From positions 372,001 to 436,000 of the forward strand of contig NZ_LHVH01000024.1 in NCBI RefSeq assembly GCF_001269885.1: 64,000 nucleotides of DNA, given 5' to 3'. The notes under the pieces are model-generated. The model was not told the DNA's origin. It made no database searches and was given only the letters and a program-made list of their open reading frames with translations. Shown in pieces: positions 50,477 through 59,630 of the stretch. Numbering within the stretch: the stretch's first letter is position 1; every line of letters starts with the position of its first letter. Origin of the DNA: Pseudomonas kilonensis. Its GTDB lineage: Bacteria; Pseudomonadota; Gammaproteobacteria; Pseudomonadales; Pseudomonadaceae. A program made the position numbers and the translations under genes.

Positions 50477-51481
50477 ATGGGTTTGTTGGTCGAGGGCCGC
50501 TGGCAGGACCAGTGGTATGAAAGCAAGGACGGCACCTTCCAGCGCGAGCAGGCGCAACGCCGTCACTGGGTCACCGCCGACGGCAGCGCCGGCCCCTCGG
50601 GCGACAGCGGTTTTGCCGCCGAGGCCGGGCGCTACCATTTGTATGTCTCCCTGGCCTGCCCCTGGGCGCACCGCACGCTGATCTTGCGCAAGCTCAAGGG
50701 CCTGGAAGACTTGATCGATGTGTCGGTGGTCAGCTACCTGATGCTGGAAAACGGCTGGACCTTCGACAAGGCCCATGGCTCCACTGGCGACAAACTCGAC
50801 AACCTGAGCTTCCTGCATCAGCGCTACACCGCCGACACAGCGGACTACACCGGCCGCGTCACCGTGCCGGTGCTGTGGGACAAACGCCAACAACGCATCG
50901 TCAACAATGAATCGGCGGAAATCATCCGCATGTTCAACAGTGCCTTCGACGGCTTGACCGGCAACGACCTGGACCTGTATCCCGAACACCTGCGTCGCGA
51001 TATCGACGCCTTGAACGAGCGGATCTACCCGGCGGTGAACAACGGTGTGTACCGTGCCGGATTCGCCACGACCCAAGCGGCCTATGAAGAAGCCTTCGAC
51101 CGGCTATTTGCCGAGCTGGATGGGCTGGAGGCGTTGCTGGGAACCCGCCGTTACCTGGCTGGCGAATACCTGACCGAGGCGGATATTCGCCTATTCACTA
51201 CGATCATCCGCTTCGACGCGGTGTACTTCGGCCACTTCAAATGCAACCTGCGGCGCATCGCCGATTATCCGAACCTGTCGAACTGGCTGCGGGAGTTGTA
51301 CCAGTGGCCAGGCATTGCCGAGACCGTGGATTTCGCCCACATCCAGGGCCATTACTACGGCAGCCACAAGACCATCAACCCCAATGGGATCGTGCCCAAG
51401 GGGCCGAAGCAGGGCTTTACGGTCGCCCATGATCGGGGAAGGTTGAGTGGGAAAGGGGTTTGGCGCGGGGCTGGGGATTGA
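50477..51481 (+). CDS. yqjG: Glutathionyl-hydroquinone reductase (Xi-class GST)
   Basis: A 334-residue Xi-class glutathione transferase. The catalytic Cys is C61 in SLACPWAHRTLILRKLKGLED, a CPWAHR motif diagnostic of glutathionyl-hydroquinone reductases. VNNESAEIIRMFNSAF, LNERIYPAVNNGVYRAGFATTQ and GHYYGSHKTINPNGIVPKGP are also family blocks. It reduces glutathionyl-hydroquinones in the cytoplasm, recycling hydroquinones. The start at 50477 follows GCGAGGA. It appears monocistronic, after a gap of 88 bp from ybiB. Confidence 0.92.
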   Translation: MGLLVEGRWQDQWYESKDGTFQREQAQRRHWVTADGSAGPSGDSGFAAEAGRYHLYVSLACPWAHRTLILRKLKGLEDLIDVSVVSYLMLENGWTFDKAHGSTGDKLDNLSFLHQRYTADTADYTGRVTVPVLWDKRQQRIVNNESAEIIRMFNSAFDGLTGNDLDLYPEHLRRDIDALNERIYPAVNNGVYRAGFATTQAAYEEAFDRLFAELDGLEALLGTRRYLAGEYLTEADIRLFTTIIRFDAVYFGHFKCNLRRIADYPNLSNWLRELYQWPGIAETVDFAHIQGHYYGSHKTINPNGIVPKGPKQGFTVAHDRGRLSGKGVWRGAGD

Positions 51482-51506
51482 TCCTGGATCTTTGTTGCAA
51501 TTGAGG

Positions 51507-51606
51507 GCCTCTTCGCGAGCAAGCCCGCTCCCACATTGGATCGGCGTAGGCCTTATTCTTCGGCTGAACGCGATAAAATGTGGGAGCGGGCTTGCTCGCG
51601 AAGGGG
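51507..51606. repeat. Inverted REP pair
   Basis: TTCGCGAGCAAGCCCGCTCC-CACAT (left) and ATGTGGGAGCGGGCTTGCTC-GCGAA (right), around about 45 bp. Here the REP pair faces tail-to-tail compared with other pairs. It lies between the convergent yqjG and cysG genes. Confidence 0.87.
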
Positions 51607-51618
51607 GCGACGCGGTCT

Positions 51619-53013
51619 TCAGACCTGGCCTTGAGCCCCTTCAAACCACGCCAGCTTCTCGCGCAACTGCACCACTTCCCCAACAATCACCAGGGTCGGC
51701 GCATGCACTTCGTGCTCGGCCACCAGCCGTGGCAAGTCCGCCAAAGTGCCGGTAAAGACCCGTTGGTTGGACGTCGTGCCCTGCTGGATCAACGCCGCTG
51801 GCGTATCCGCCGCACGGCCATGCTTGATCAGCTCGCTGCAGATCATCGGCAGGCCGACCAAGCCCATGTAGAACACCAGCGTCTGCGCCGGCGACACCAG
51901 GTCGGCCCATGGCAAGTCGCTGGTGCCGTCCTTGAGATGGCCGGTGATGAAACGCACCGATTGGGCGTAGTCGCGATGGGTCAGCGGGATCCCGGCGTAG
52001 GCCGCGCAACCACTGGCCGCGGTGATGCCCGGGACGACCTGGAACGGGATGCCATGGGCCGCCAGTTCTTCGATCTCCTCGCCACCGCGCCCGAAGATGA
52101 ACGGATCACCACCCTTCAACCGCACCACGCGCTTGCCCTGGCGGGCCAGGTCCACCAATTGCTGGTTGATCTGGTCCTGGGGCACGGCGTGTTCGGAACG
52201 GCGCTTACCGACGTAGATGCGCTCGGCGTCGCGCCGGCACAGCTCCAGGATCGCCGGCGCCACCAGGCGGTCGTACAGCACCACGTCCGCCTGCTGCATC
52301 AAGCGCAAGGCGCGGAAGGTCAACAGGTCCGGATCGCCCGGCCCGGCCCCCACCAGATAAACTTCGCCCGGCGCGTTCGGCGCCTGGCCATCGATTTTTT
52401 CCCGCAGCAGACGCTCGGCTTCAGCGCCCTGCCCGGCCAGTTGCCGGTCGGCGATAGGGCCCTGGAACACGTCTTCCCAGAACGCCCGTCGTTGCTGCAC
52501 ATCGGGAAACAAGCCTTTGACCTGGCTGCGAAAACGCGCCGCCAGCCCGGCCAGTTGCCCGTAGGTCGACGGAATCCAGGTTTCCAGCTTGGCCCGGATC
52601 AGCCGCGCCAGCACCGGCGCGTCGCCGCCGCTGGACACCGCGATCACCAAGGGTGAACGGTCGACAATCGCTGGGAAGATCACGCTGCACAGGGCCGGCG
52701 CGTCCACCACGTTGACCGGCACGCAACGCTTATGCGCATCGGCCGAGACCTGGGCATTGAGCGGTTCGTCGTCGGTGGCGGCGATGACCAAACCACAGCC
52801 GTCCAGGTCAGCCTCGACGTAACCACGCAGAATGCATTCACCGCCGCTGCCACTGACCAGTTCCCGCAACTGCGGTTCGATGTCGGGTGCGACCACCCGC
52901 AGCAACGCGCCGGCATCGGCCAGCAGGCGGGACTTGCGCAAGGCAATCTCCCCACCGCCGACCACCAGCACGCGGCTGCCGCGCAGGTTGTGGAACAGTG
53001 GCAAATAGTCCAT
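51619..53013 (-). CDS. cysG: Siroheme synthase (multifunctional CysG)
   Basis: A 464-residue fusion. The N-terminal ~210 residues carry the precorrin-2 dehydrogenase/ferrochelatase (RVLVVGGGEIALRKSRLLADAGA). From about residue 215 the C-terminal uroporphyrinogen-III methyltransferase domain begins (VYLVGAGPGDPDLLTFRALRLMQQADVVLYDRLV; KGGDPFIFGRGGEEI). It converts uroporphyrinogen III to siroheme for sulfite/nitrite reductases. Its ATG follows the serS stop directly (TAA-ATG, no spacer), so it is coupled to serS at the end of a minus-strand operon. Confidence 0.96.
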   Translation of the reverse strand: MDYLPLFHNLRGSRVLVVGGGEIALRKSRLLADAGALLRVVAPDIEPQLRELVSGSGGECILRGYVEADLDGCGLVIAATDDEPLNAQVSADAHKRCVPVNVVDAPALCSVIFPAIVDRSPLVIAVSSGGDAPVLARLIRAKLETWIPSTYGQLAGLAARFRSQVKGLFPDVQQRRAFWEDVFQGPIADRQLAGQGAEAERLLREKIDGQAPNAPGEVYLVGAGPGDPDLLTFRALRLMQQADVVLYDRLVAPAILELCRRDAERIYVGKRRSEHAVPQDQINQQLVDLARQGKRVVRLKGGDPFIFGRGGEEIEELAAHGIPFQVVPGITAASGCAAYAGIPLTHRDYAQSVRFITGHLKDGTSDLPWADLVSPAQTLVFYMGLVGLPMICSELIKHGRAADTPAALIQQGTTSNQRVFTGTLADLPRLVAEHEVHAPTLVIVGEVVQLREKLAWFEGAQGQV

Positions 53014-54294
53014 TTAGCCGATGACCTCGATGCCGCCCATGTAGGGCTTCAACACTTCAGGCACACGGATCGAACCGTCAGCCTGCTGGTAGTTTTCCAG
53101 CACGGCCACCAGGGTACGACCCACCGCCAGGCCGGAGCCATTGAGGGTGTGGACCAGTTCCGGCTTGCCGGTTTCCGGATTGCGGAAACGCGCCTGCATG
53201 CGGCGGGCCTGGAAGTCGCCGCAGTTGGAGCACGAGGAAATCTCGCGGTACTTGTCCTGGCTCGGGATCCAGACTTCCAGGTCGTAGGTCTTGACCGCAC
53301 TGAAGCCCATGTCACCGGTGCACAGCGCCAGGGTGCGATACGGCAGTTCCAGCAGTTGCAGGACCTTCTCGGCATTGGCGGTCAGGCTTTCCAGCGCTTC
53401 CATGGACTTCGAAGGCTCGACGATCTGCACCATCTCGACCTTGTCGAACTGATGCTGGCGGATCATGCCACGGGTGTCACGGCCCGACGCCCCGGCTTCA
53501 CTGCGGAAGCACGGCGTGTGGGCGACGAACTTGATCGGCAGTTGCTTGGCGTCGACGATTTCGCCGGCCACGATGTTGGTCAGCGACACTTCGGCCGTCG
53601 GGATCAGGTACAGGTCGGCCTCGCCTTCACGGCTGATCTTGAACAGGTCTTCCTCGAACTTCGGCAACTGGCCGGTGCCTTGCAGCGCCGGGGCCTGGAC
53701 CAGGTACGGCGTGTAGGCTTCTTCGTAGCCGTGCTCGGTGACGTGCAGGTTGATCATGAACTGCGCCAGGGCGCGGTGCAGACGGGCAATCGGCCCGCGC
53801 AGCAAGGCAAAACGGGCGCCCGACAGCTTGGCGGCGGTTTCGAAGTCGAGCCAGCCGAATTTCTCGCCCAGGGCCACGTGGTCCTGCACCGGGAAATCGA
53901 AGGCTTTCGGCGCGCCCCAACGGCGCACTTCGACGTTGCCCTCTTCGTCTTCACCGACCGGCACCGATTCGTGAGGCAGGTTCGGGATGCCCAGCAGGAT
54001 CGAATCCAGCTCGGTCTGGATCGCGTCCAGCTCGACCTTGCCCGCGCTCAATTCGCCCGCCATGCGCTCGACATCGGCCATCAACGGCGCGATGTCTTCA
54101 CCGCGCTGCTTGGCCTGGCCGATGGACTTGGAGCGCGCGTTACGTTCAGCCTGCAGGGCTTCGGTGCGGGTCTGGACGGTCTTGCGCTGTTCTTCCAGCG
54201 CTTCGATGCGCGCGACGTCCAGGGCAAAGCCACGGGAAGCCAGGCGGTCCGCTACGTCCTGGAGGTTGCTACGTAACAGTTTGGAATCGAGCAT
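53014..54294 (-). CDS. serS: Seryl-tRNA synthetase
   Basis: A 426-residue class II aminoacyl-tRNA synthetase. The N-terminal antiparallel coiled-coil arm for tRNA(Ser) spans about residues 25-105. Motif 2 is in TPCFRSEAGASGRDTRGMIRQHQFDKVE and motif 3 in GSGLAVGRTLVAVLENYQ. It charges tRNA-Ser and tRNA-Sec precursors with serine. It lies between crcB (15 bp upstream) and cysG (0 bp downstream). Confidence 0.97.
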   Translation of the reverse strand: MLDSKLLRSNLQDVADRLASRGFALDVARIEALEEQRKTVQTRTEALQAERNARSKSIGQAKQRGEDIAPLMADVERMAGELSAGKVELDAIQTELDSILLGIPNLPHESVPVGEDEEGNVEVRRWGAPKAFDFPVQDHVALGEKFGWLDFETAAKLSGARFALLRGPIARLHRALAQFMINLHVTEHGYEEAYTPYLVQAPALQGTGQLPKFEEDLFKISREGEADLYLIPTAEVSLTNIVAGEIVDAKQLPIKFVAHTPCFRSEAGASGRDTRGMIRQHQFDKVEMVQIVEPSKSMEALESLTANAEKVLQLLELPYRTLALCTGDMGFSAVKTYDLEVWIPSQDKYREISSCSNCGDFQARRMQARFRNPETGKPELVHTLNGSGLAVGRTLVAVLENYQQADGSIRVPEVLKPYMGGIEVIG

Positions 54295-54309
54295 GTCGGT
54301 CTCTCGTTA

Positions 54310-54684
54310 TCAAAGTTTGGTCAAGGACAGGCCAGCCCACGTGGCGAGCAGCCCGCCGAATACGCTGATGGCCGCATAGCCCAAGGCCAGCGGCACCTGC
54401 CCGCTTTCCAGCAGGCGCACCGTATCCAGTGAAAAGGATGAAAAAGTCGTCAGGCCGCCGAGAAAGCCAACCATCAGCCCGGCACGCACCTCGATGGGCA
54501 CTTCCGGGCGAATCAAAAACAGACCGTAAAGAACGCCGATCAGCAGACAGCCCACGATATTAACGGCCAGCGTCGCGGTATAGAAGTGCCGGGGCCAATT
54601 TGCGTTGATCCAGTTGCCCGTGGCGAAACGCAACAATGTGCCGGCGACGCCGCCAGCAGAAACTGCCAATATCAAGGGGATCAC
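54310..54684 (-). CDS. crcB: Fluoride ion channel CrcB/Fluc
   Basis: A 124-residue four-helix membrane protein. The diagnostic segments GGVAGTLLRF, TLAVNIVGCLLIG and VGFLGGLTTFSSFSLD are present, including the Asn and Phe residues that line the fluoride pore. It exports fluoride as an antiparallel dimer. The gene overlaps the rarA stop by 4 bp. I saw no fluoride riboswitch in front of it; it would not be expected inside an operon. Confidence 0.95.
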   Translation of the reverse strand: MIPLILAVSAGGVAGTLLRFATGNWINANWPRHFYTATLAVNIVGCLLIGVLYGLFLIRPEVPIEVRAGLMVGFLGGLTTFSSFSLDTVRLLESGQVPLALGYAAISVFGGLLATWAGLSLTKL

Positions 54685-56009
54685 GGTTTTCTCCGCTGCC
54701 GTGGGCTCAGGCGATCTAGCTGCGCCAGGTGGTTGAGCTTCTCGCCGATCTTCAGTTCGAGGCCCCGAGGCACTGGCTGGTAGAAGCGCTGGGGTTCGAG
54801 CTCATCGGGAAAATAGTCTTCGCCGGCAGCATAAGCGTCCGGCTCGTCATGGGCATACCGGTATTCTTCGCCATAACCCAACTGCTTCATGAGCTTGGTC
54901 GGCGCGTTGCGCAGGTGCAGCGGCACCTCGAGGGAACCGTGCTCGGTAGCGCTGCGCATCGCCGCCTTGAAGCCCATGTACACGGCGTTGCTCTTCGGCG
55001 CGCAGGCCAGATAAGTGATCGCCTGGGCCACGGCAAGCTCGCCTTCCGGGCTGCCAAGGCGCTCCTGCACGTCCCAGGCCGCCAGGCACAGGCTCAGGGC
55101 CCGCGGGTCGGCATTGCCGATGTCTTCGCTGGCCATGCGCACCACGCGCCGCGCCAGGTACAGCGGATCGCAGCCGCCGTCGATCATGCGTGCAAACCAG
55201 TACAAGGCTGCGTCGGGGTTGGAACCGCGTATGGATTTGTGCAGCGCCGAAATCTGGTCGTAGAACGCTTCGCCACCCTTGTCGAAGCGCCGACGGGTAT
55301 CACCCAGCAGGCTTTGCAGCAGCTCGACGCCAATCTCGCTGTCGTCTTCGGCCAGGTCCGAGGCGTTTTCCAACAGGTTGAGCAGGCGCCGGCCGTCGCC
55401 ATCGGCGGCTGAAAACAGGATCTGGAAGCCTTCATCGCTAAGGCTCAAATGCCGCTTGCCCAGGCCGCGCTCCTCGGTCAGCGCGCGATGCACCAGCTTG
55501 CGCATCGCCGCCTCATCGAGGCTCTTGAGCACATAGACCCGCGCCCGCGACAGCAAAGCGTTGTTGAGTTCGAACGAGGGGTTTTCGGTGGTCGCGCCGA
55601 TGAAAATCAGCGTGCCGTCTTCTACGTAGGGCAGGAACGCGTCCTGCTGGGACTTGTTGAAGCGGTGCACTTCGTCGACGAACAGGATCGTGCGCTTGCC
55701 GTATTGCCCGGCCTGCTGCTTGGCCACTTCCACCGCCTGGCGGATCTCCTTGACCCCGGCCAGTACCGCCGACACCGTTTCGAAGTGGGCATCCGAGACT
55801 TCCGCCAGCAGTCGCGCCAGGGTGGTCTTGCCCACGCCCGGCGGGCCCCAGAAGATCATCGAGTGCAACGCACCCTGCTCCAAGGCCTCGCGCAGAGGCT
55901 TGCCGCGGGCGAGCACATGTTCCTGGCCGACGTACTCATCCAGGTTGGTCGCGCGCAGGCGGGCGGCCAATGGCTGGGCAATCGGGGCGATTCGAAACAG
56001 GTCCATCAC
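54681..56009 (-). CDS. rarA: Replication-associated recombination ATPase RarA (MgsA)
   Basis: A 442-residue AAA+ ATPase of the RarA/WRNIP1 family. Walker A is FWGPPGVGKTTLARLLAEV, Walker B is ILFVDEVHRFNKSQQDAFLP, and sensor 1 is LIFIGATTENPSFELNNALLSR. The C-terminal tetramerisation region follows. It acts at stalled replication forks with SSB and RecA. The start may be either of two Met codons at 56004-56009. A 225-bp gap with a REP pair separates it from lolA. Confidence 0.95.
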   Translation of the reverse strand: MMDLFRIAPIAQPLAARLRATNLDEYVGQEHVLARGKPLREALEQGALHSMIFWGPPGVGKTTLARLLAEVSDAHFETVSAVLAGVKEIRQAVEVAKQQAGQYGKRTILFVDEVHRFNKSQQDAFLPYVEDGTLIFIGATTENPSFELNNALLSRARVYVLKSLDEAAMRKLVHRALTEERGLGKRHLSLSDEGFQILFSAADGDGRRLLNLLENASDLAEDDSEIGVELLQSLLGDTRRRFDKGGEAFYDQISALHKSIRGSNPDAALYWFARMIDGGCDPLYLARRVVRMASEDIGNADPRALSLCLAAWDVQERLGSPEGELAVAQAITYLACAPKSNAVYMGFKAAMRSATEHGSLEVPLHLRNAPTKLMKQLGYGEEYRYAHDEPDAYAAGEDYFPDELEPQRFYQPVPRGLELKIGEKLNHLAQLDRLSPRQRRKP

Positions 56010-56076
56010 TACTTATGCAACCTCCACTGAATCCTGGTGCCGATTCTCTCTGCAGAAGCAGATCTATGGGAGCAGA

Positions 56077-56222
56077 CCTGTGGGAGCAAGGCTTGCCCGC
56101 GATACAGACACCTCGGTGTATCTGGTAGACCGAGGTGATGCAATCGCGGGCAAGCCTTGCTCCCACAGACCAATTTCCACAGACCAATTTCCACAGACCA
56201 TTCCTACAGGTCATTTCCCACA
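56077..56222. repeat. Inverted REP pair plus short tandem repeats
   Basis: TGTGGGAGCAAGGCTTGCCC (left) and GGGCAAGCCTTGCTCCCACA (right) flank about 50 bp up to 56167. From 56163 a 14-bp unit CCACAGACCAATTT repeats about four times with decay to 56222; it looks like successive slippage copies of the REP 3' end. The stretch lies between lolA and rarA in the minus-strand operon. Confidence 0.82.
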
Positions 56223-56234
56223 GGAGCTTTGGGT

Positions 56235-56858
56235 TTATTCCTGGATCACGTCCGCACCCTTGGGGATGTCGAACTTGAACTTGGACGCGGCGATCGGCTC
56301 GTTGGCCTTGACCCCGGTGAACAGGATATTGGTGCGCTGGCCGACACTGTCGATCAGTTGCATGTCGTTGACCAGGCCGTTGCGGAACGACAGGCGCAGG
56401 CTGTCGAACAGGCTGTCCTTGGTCTTGGGCTTGAGGGTGAAGTCAATCACGCCACCGGCCTCCTTGGAGGTGATCTCGAAGCTCTGGCTGATCTCGGAAA
56501 TGTCACCGGAGAGCAGCAGCGCCGGCGTCTGGGTCAGGCGCTGGTCGAGGGTCTTGATGGTGACCTGTTCCAGGTCCGGGTCCCACAGGGAAACTTTCTT
56601 GCCGTCGGAGACCATCAGTTGCTCGGCTGGCGCATCGGTGTGCCAGTAGAACAGGCCTGGACGCTGCAGGGCCATGTCGCCAGCGGTTTCCTGCAACTGG
56701 GTACCACTGCCATCGAGGGTCAACTGGGAGAAACGCGCCGTCAGGGTCTGGGAGCCTCCCAGCAATTGGGTCAGGCGAGCCACGTCCTTTTCGCCGGCGT
56801 GGGCCGACAAAGTAGACAAGGCCAGTACGGGCAACAGCAACATGCGAATCAGGCGCAT
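56235..56858 (-). CDS. lolA: Outer-membrane lipoprotein carrier LolA
   Basis: A 207-residue periplasmic chaperone with a Sec signal (about residues 1-21, ending LSAHA). Family segments include LTARFSQLTLDGSGTQLQETAGDMALQRPGLFYWHTDAPAEQLMVSDGKKVSLWDPDLEQVTIK. It receives lipoproteins from LolCDE and passes them to LolB. The start at 56858 is chosen because GAGGA lies 7 bp upstream; an ATG at 56870 is possible. It follows ftsK by 58 bp on the minus strand. Confidence 0.95.
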   Translation of the reverse strand: MRLIRMLLLPVLALSTLSAHAGEKDVARLTQLLGGSQTLTARFSQLTLDGSGTQLQETAGDMALQRPGLFYWHTDAPAEQLMVSDGKKVSLWDPDLEQVTIKTLDQRLTQTPALLLSGDISEISQSFEITSKEAGGVIDFTLKPKTKDSLFDSLRLSFRNGLVNDMQLIDSVGQRTNILFTGVKANEPIAASKFKFDIPKGADVIQE

Positions 56859-56916
56859 GGGAGTCCTCATGAAGTCGTGGGGGTTCGAGCGGCGTGTCAG
56901 TTGGCCGCCCGGGTCG

Positions 56917-59322
56917 TTAGTCGCGCATCGGGCCCGGCGCCAGCACTTCACGCGAGCCGTTGGTGTTCATGGCCGTCACCACCCCAGCCATTTCCATGGC
57001 TTCGATCATGCGGGCGGCGCGGTTGTAGCCAATCTTCAGCTTGCGCTGGACAGCAGAAATCGAGGCCCGGCGGCTCTCCAGGACGAACTGCACCGCTTCG
57101 TCGTAGAGTGCATCGGTTTCAGCATCGTCGTCACCGCCGCCACTGCTACCCTCGAAACCGCTGCCGGCTTCTTCGACACCGTTGAGGATGTCGTCGTTGT
57201 ATTCAGGAGCGCCACGCAGTTTCCAGGCCTCCACCACGCGGTGCACTTCGTCGTCGGAGACGAACGCGCCATGCACCCGAATCGGCAGGCTGGTGCCCGG
57301 TGGCATGTAGAGCATGTCACCGTGGCCAAGCAGTTGCTCGGCGCCGCCCTGGTCGATGATGGTCCGCGAGTCGATCTTGCTCGACACCTGGAACGCCATG
57401 CGGGTCGGGATGTTGGCCTTGATCAGGCCGGTGATCACGTCCACCGACGGCCGCTGTGTGGCGAGGATCAGGTGGATACCGGCCGCACGGGCCTTCTGGG
57501 CGATACGGGCGATCAGCTCTTCGACCTTCTTGCCGACGATCATCATCATGTCGGCGAATTCGTCCACCACCACCACGATGGTCGGCAGCTTGTGCAGCAG
57601 CGGCGCTTCGTCGTGAATGCTTTCGCGGTGATACAAGGGGTCAGTCAACGGCGTACCGGCTTCTTCGGCTTCCTTGACCTTGGCGTTGAAGCCCGACAGG
57701 TTGCGCACGCCCATCTTCGCCATCAGCTTGTAGCGGCGTTCCATCTCGGCGACGCTCCAGCGCAAGGCGTTGGCGGCGTCCTTCATGTCGGTGACCACCG
57801 GGCACAGCAGGTGTGGAATGCCCTCGTAGATGGACAGTTCGAGCATTTTCGGGTCGATCATGATCAGCTTGGCGTCTTCCGGGCCGGACTTGAACAGAAT
57901 CGACAGGATCATCGCGTTCACACCCACCGACTTACCGGAACCGGTGGTACCGGCAACCAGCAGGTGGGGCATTTTCGCCAGGTCAGTGATGACCGGCTTG
58001 CCACCGATGTCGTGGCCCAGGGCCAGGGTGACCGGCGACTTGTGGTTGTCGTACTCAGGCGTCGACAGCACTTCGGAGAAGCGCACGATCTGCCGGTCTT
58101 CGTTGGGAATCTCGATGCCCACGGTGGTCTTGCCGGGAATCACTTCCACCACCCGCACGCTGGTCACGGCCAGGGAACGCGCCAGGTCCTTCGCGAGGTT
58201 GGAGATGCGGCTGACCTTCACGCCAGCGGCCGGCTGGATTTCGTAGCGGGTGATGACCGGGCCCGGGTGGATCGAGTCCACCGAGACCTCGACCCCGAAC
58301 TCCTTGAGCTTGATCTCCAGCAAATGGCCGACGGCCGCCAGGGATTCGGGCGAATAGTTGAGCTGTTTCTTCTCGGCCGGGTCCAGGATCGAAATCGGCG
58401 GCAAGGTGCCTTCCACCGCGCTGTCGACGAACAGCGGCGCCTGTTTCTCTTTCTGGACGCGCTTGCTTTGCTCGGGCGGCTTGGCCGGGGCCATGGTGAT
58501 GACCGGCGGCACCTGTTTCTCGCGATCGGACATGTGCTTGCTCAGCGCCTGCTCACGCTCGATCAGGCGCTCCTTGACCTTGGCCTGCTCGCGCTTGTCC
58601 GGCGTTGTCGGGGCCACCACGTCGTGGACGCGGTCGTCGACTTCACGCAGTTGCGCCACCAGTTGCTTGCGCTCGTTGCGCGCCGCCCACCAGCGGTTCA
58701 TGGCGCCCTGGATCAGTTCGATCAGGTCGAGGGTGATCTTGCCGGTGACGTCCATGACCTTGAACCAGGACAGGTCGGTGAATACCGTCAGGCCGAACAG
58801 GAACAGGGCGATGAACAGCAGCGTGCTGCCCTGGATGTTCAGGGCGTTCCGGGCCAGGTCGCCGAGGCTTTCACCTAGCGCACCGCCCGCCCCGGCCGGC
58901 AAGCCGGTGGGCGCATGGAAATGGATATGGGCCAGCGCGGCGCCCGACAACACCAGGAACACCAGGCCGATCAGGCGCCAGGAGAACAACCAGCCGCTCC
59001 ACTGCCACGGCTCGTGGCGCTGGCGGAAGATCTGGTAGGCCTTGATCGCCAGCAGCAGCGGGAAGATGTAGGCGAAATAGCCCAGCACCATGAACAGGAT
59101 GTCGGCGCTGTAGGAACCGGCCGGACCGCCGAAATTCTGCACGTCGTCGATCTTGCTGTTATGGCTCCAGCCCGGATCGTCCTTGCCGTAGGTCAGCAGG
59201 GCCATCATCAGGAACAGGCACAGGGCACCGATGGCGATCAACGCACCTTCCTTGAGCCGGTAGTGCAATTGCTGGCGCCAGAGCGGAACGACTGGTTTGG
59301 GTGCTGCGGTGGATTTCTTCAA
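56917..59322 (-). CDS. ftsK: DNA translocase FtsK
   Basis: An 801-residue septal DNA translocase. Four or five membrane segments lie within about residues 20-185, then a short linker (about 230-300) and the RecA-like motor with Walker A GTTGSGKSVGVN (about residue 460) and Walker B IVVVVDEFADMMM. The C-terminal gamma winged helix reads QRKLKIGYNRAARMIEAMEMAGVV and binds KOPS sites and XerD. Membrane and linker are short, as in other pseudomonads compared with E. coli (1329 residues). It pumps chromosome ends at division. It is divergent from trxB and first in the ftsK-lolA-rarA-crcB-serS-cysG run. Confidence 0.97.
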   Translation of the reverse strand: MKKSTAAPKPVVPLWRQQLHYRLKEGALIAIGALCLFLMMALLTYGKDDPGWSHNSKIDDVQNFGGPAGSYSADILFMVLGYFAYIFPLLLAIKAYQIFRQRHEPWQWSGWLFSWRLIGLVFLVLSGAALAHIHFHAPTGLPAGAGGALGESLGDLARNALNIQGSTLLFIALFLFGLTVFTDLSWFKVMDVTGKITLDLIELIQGAMNRWWAARNERKQLVAQLREVDDRVHDVVAPTTPDKREQAKVKERLIEREQALSKHMSDREKQVPPVITMAPAKPPEQSKRVQKEKQAPLFVDSAVEGTLPPISILDPAEKKQLNYSPESLAAVGHLLEIKLKEFGVEVSVDSIHPGPVITRYEIQPAAGVKVSRISNLAKDLARSLAVTSVRVVEVIPGKTTVGIEIPNEDRQIVRFSEVLSTPEYDNHKSPVTLALGHDIGGKPVITDLAKMPHLLVAGTTGSGKSVGVNAMILSILFKSGPEDAKLIMIDPKMLELSIYEGIPHLLCPVVTDMKDAANALRWSVAEMERRYKLMAKMGVRNLSGFNAKVKEAEEAGTPLTDPLYHRESIHDEAPLLHKLPTIVVVVDEFADMMMIVGKKVEELIARIAQKARAAGIHLILATQRPSVDVITGLIKANIPTRMAFQVSSKIDSRTIIDQGGAEQLLGHGDMLYMPPGTSLPIRVHGAFVSDDEVHRVVEAWKLRGAPEYNDDILNGVEEAGSGFEGSSGGGDDDAETDALYDEAVQFVLESRRASISAVQRKLKIGYNRAARMIEAMEMAGVVTAMNTNGSREVLAPGPMRD

Positions 59323-59630
59323 AACGCTTCTTTTCCTGCGCCAACGGCGCGTCCATCTGTTGAATGACTATAAAAAACTGCCCATGACGAGCAGGTAAAA
59401 AAGTGAATGTGCACAACCGGTACTACTTTTACCACTGTGAGGTGCATCCAGAAAACCGCAGGTGTTGCCGAAGATTTTGATCTTTAGCCCATCCTGCGTT
59501 CAAAACTCAAGCATTGTACGGGTTTGTCCGCGCCAAGGCATTGCCTGACAGCATAGCCGGATACAGGGTGTACACGCGCCAATTGGACCATGCATTCTCT
59601 TTTGTGACAAAGGCTTATGAGGTGTTTTTT
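59323..59630. promoter_or_regulatory. Divergent promoter region ftsK/trxB
   Basis: A 308-bp gap with locally A+T-rich stretches (59370-59430 and 59590-59630). Both promoters should lie here. I see no repeat, REP or convincing operator. A +strand reading frame beginning at 59514 fuses to trxB but lacks a ribosome binding site. Confidence 0.5.

Noticed and set aside
52732..54276. 514-codon open frame on the plus strand
   Set aside because: Antisense of serS and the start of cysG, both unambiguous.
56674..58878. 734-codon open frame on the plus strand
   Set aside because: It lies opposite ftsK and is rich in His, Arg and Gly as expected from the antisense of a high-GC gene; ftsK has full domain support.
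59514..59630. N-terminal extension of trxB
   Set aside because: The extra 39 codons have no family match and no ribosome binding site; the ATG at 59631 has both.
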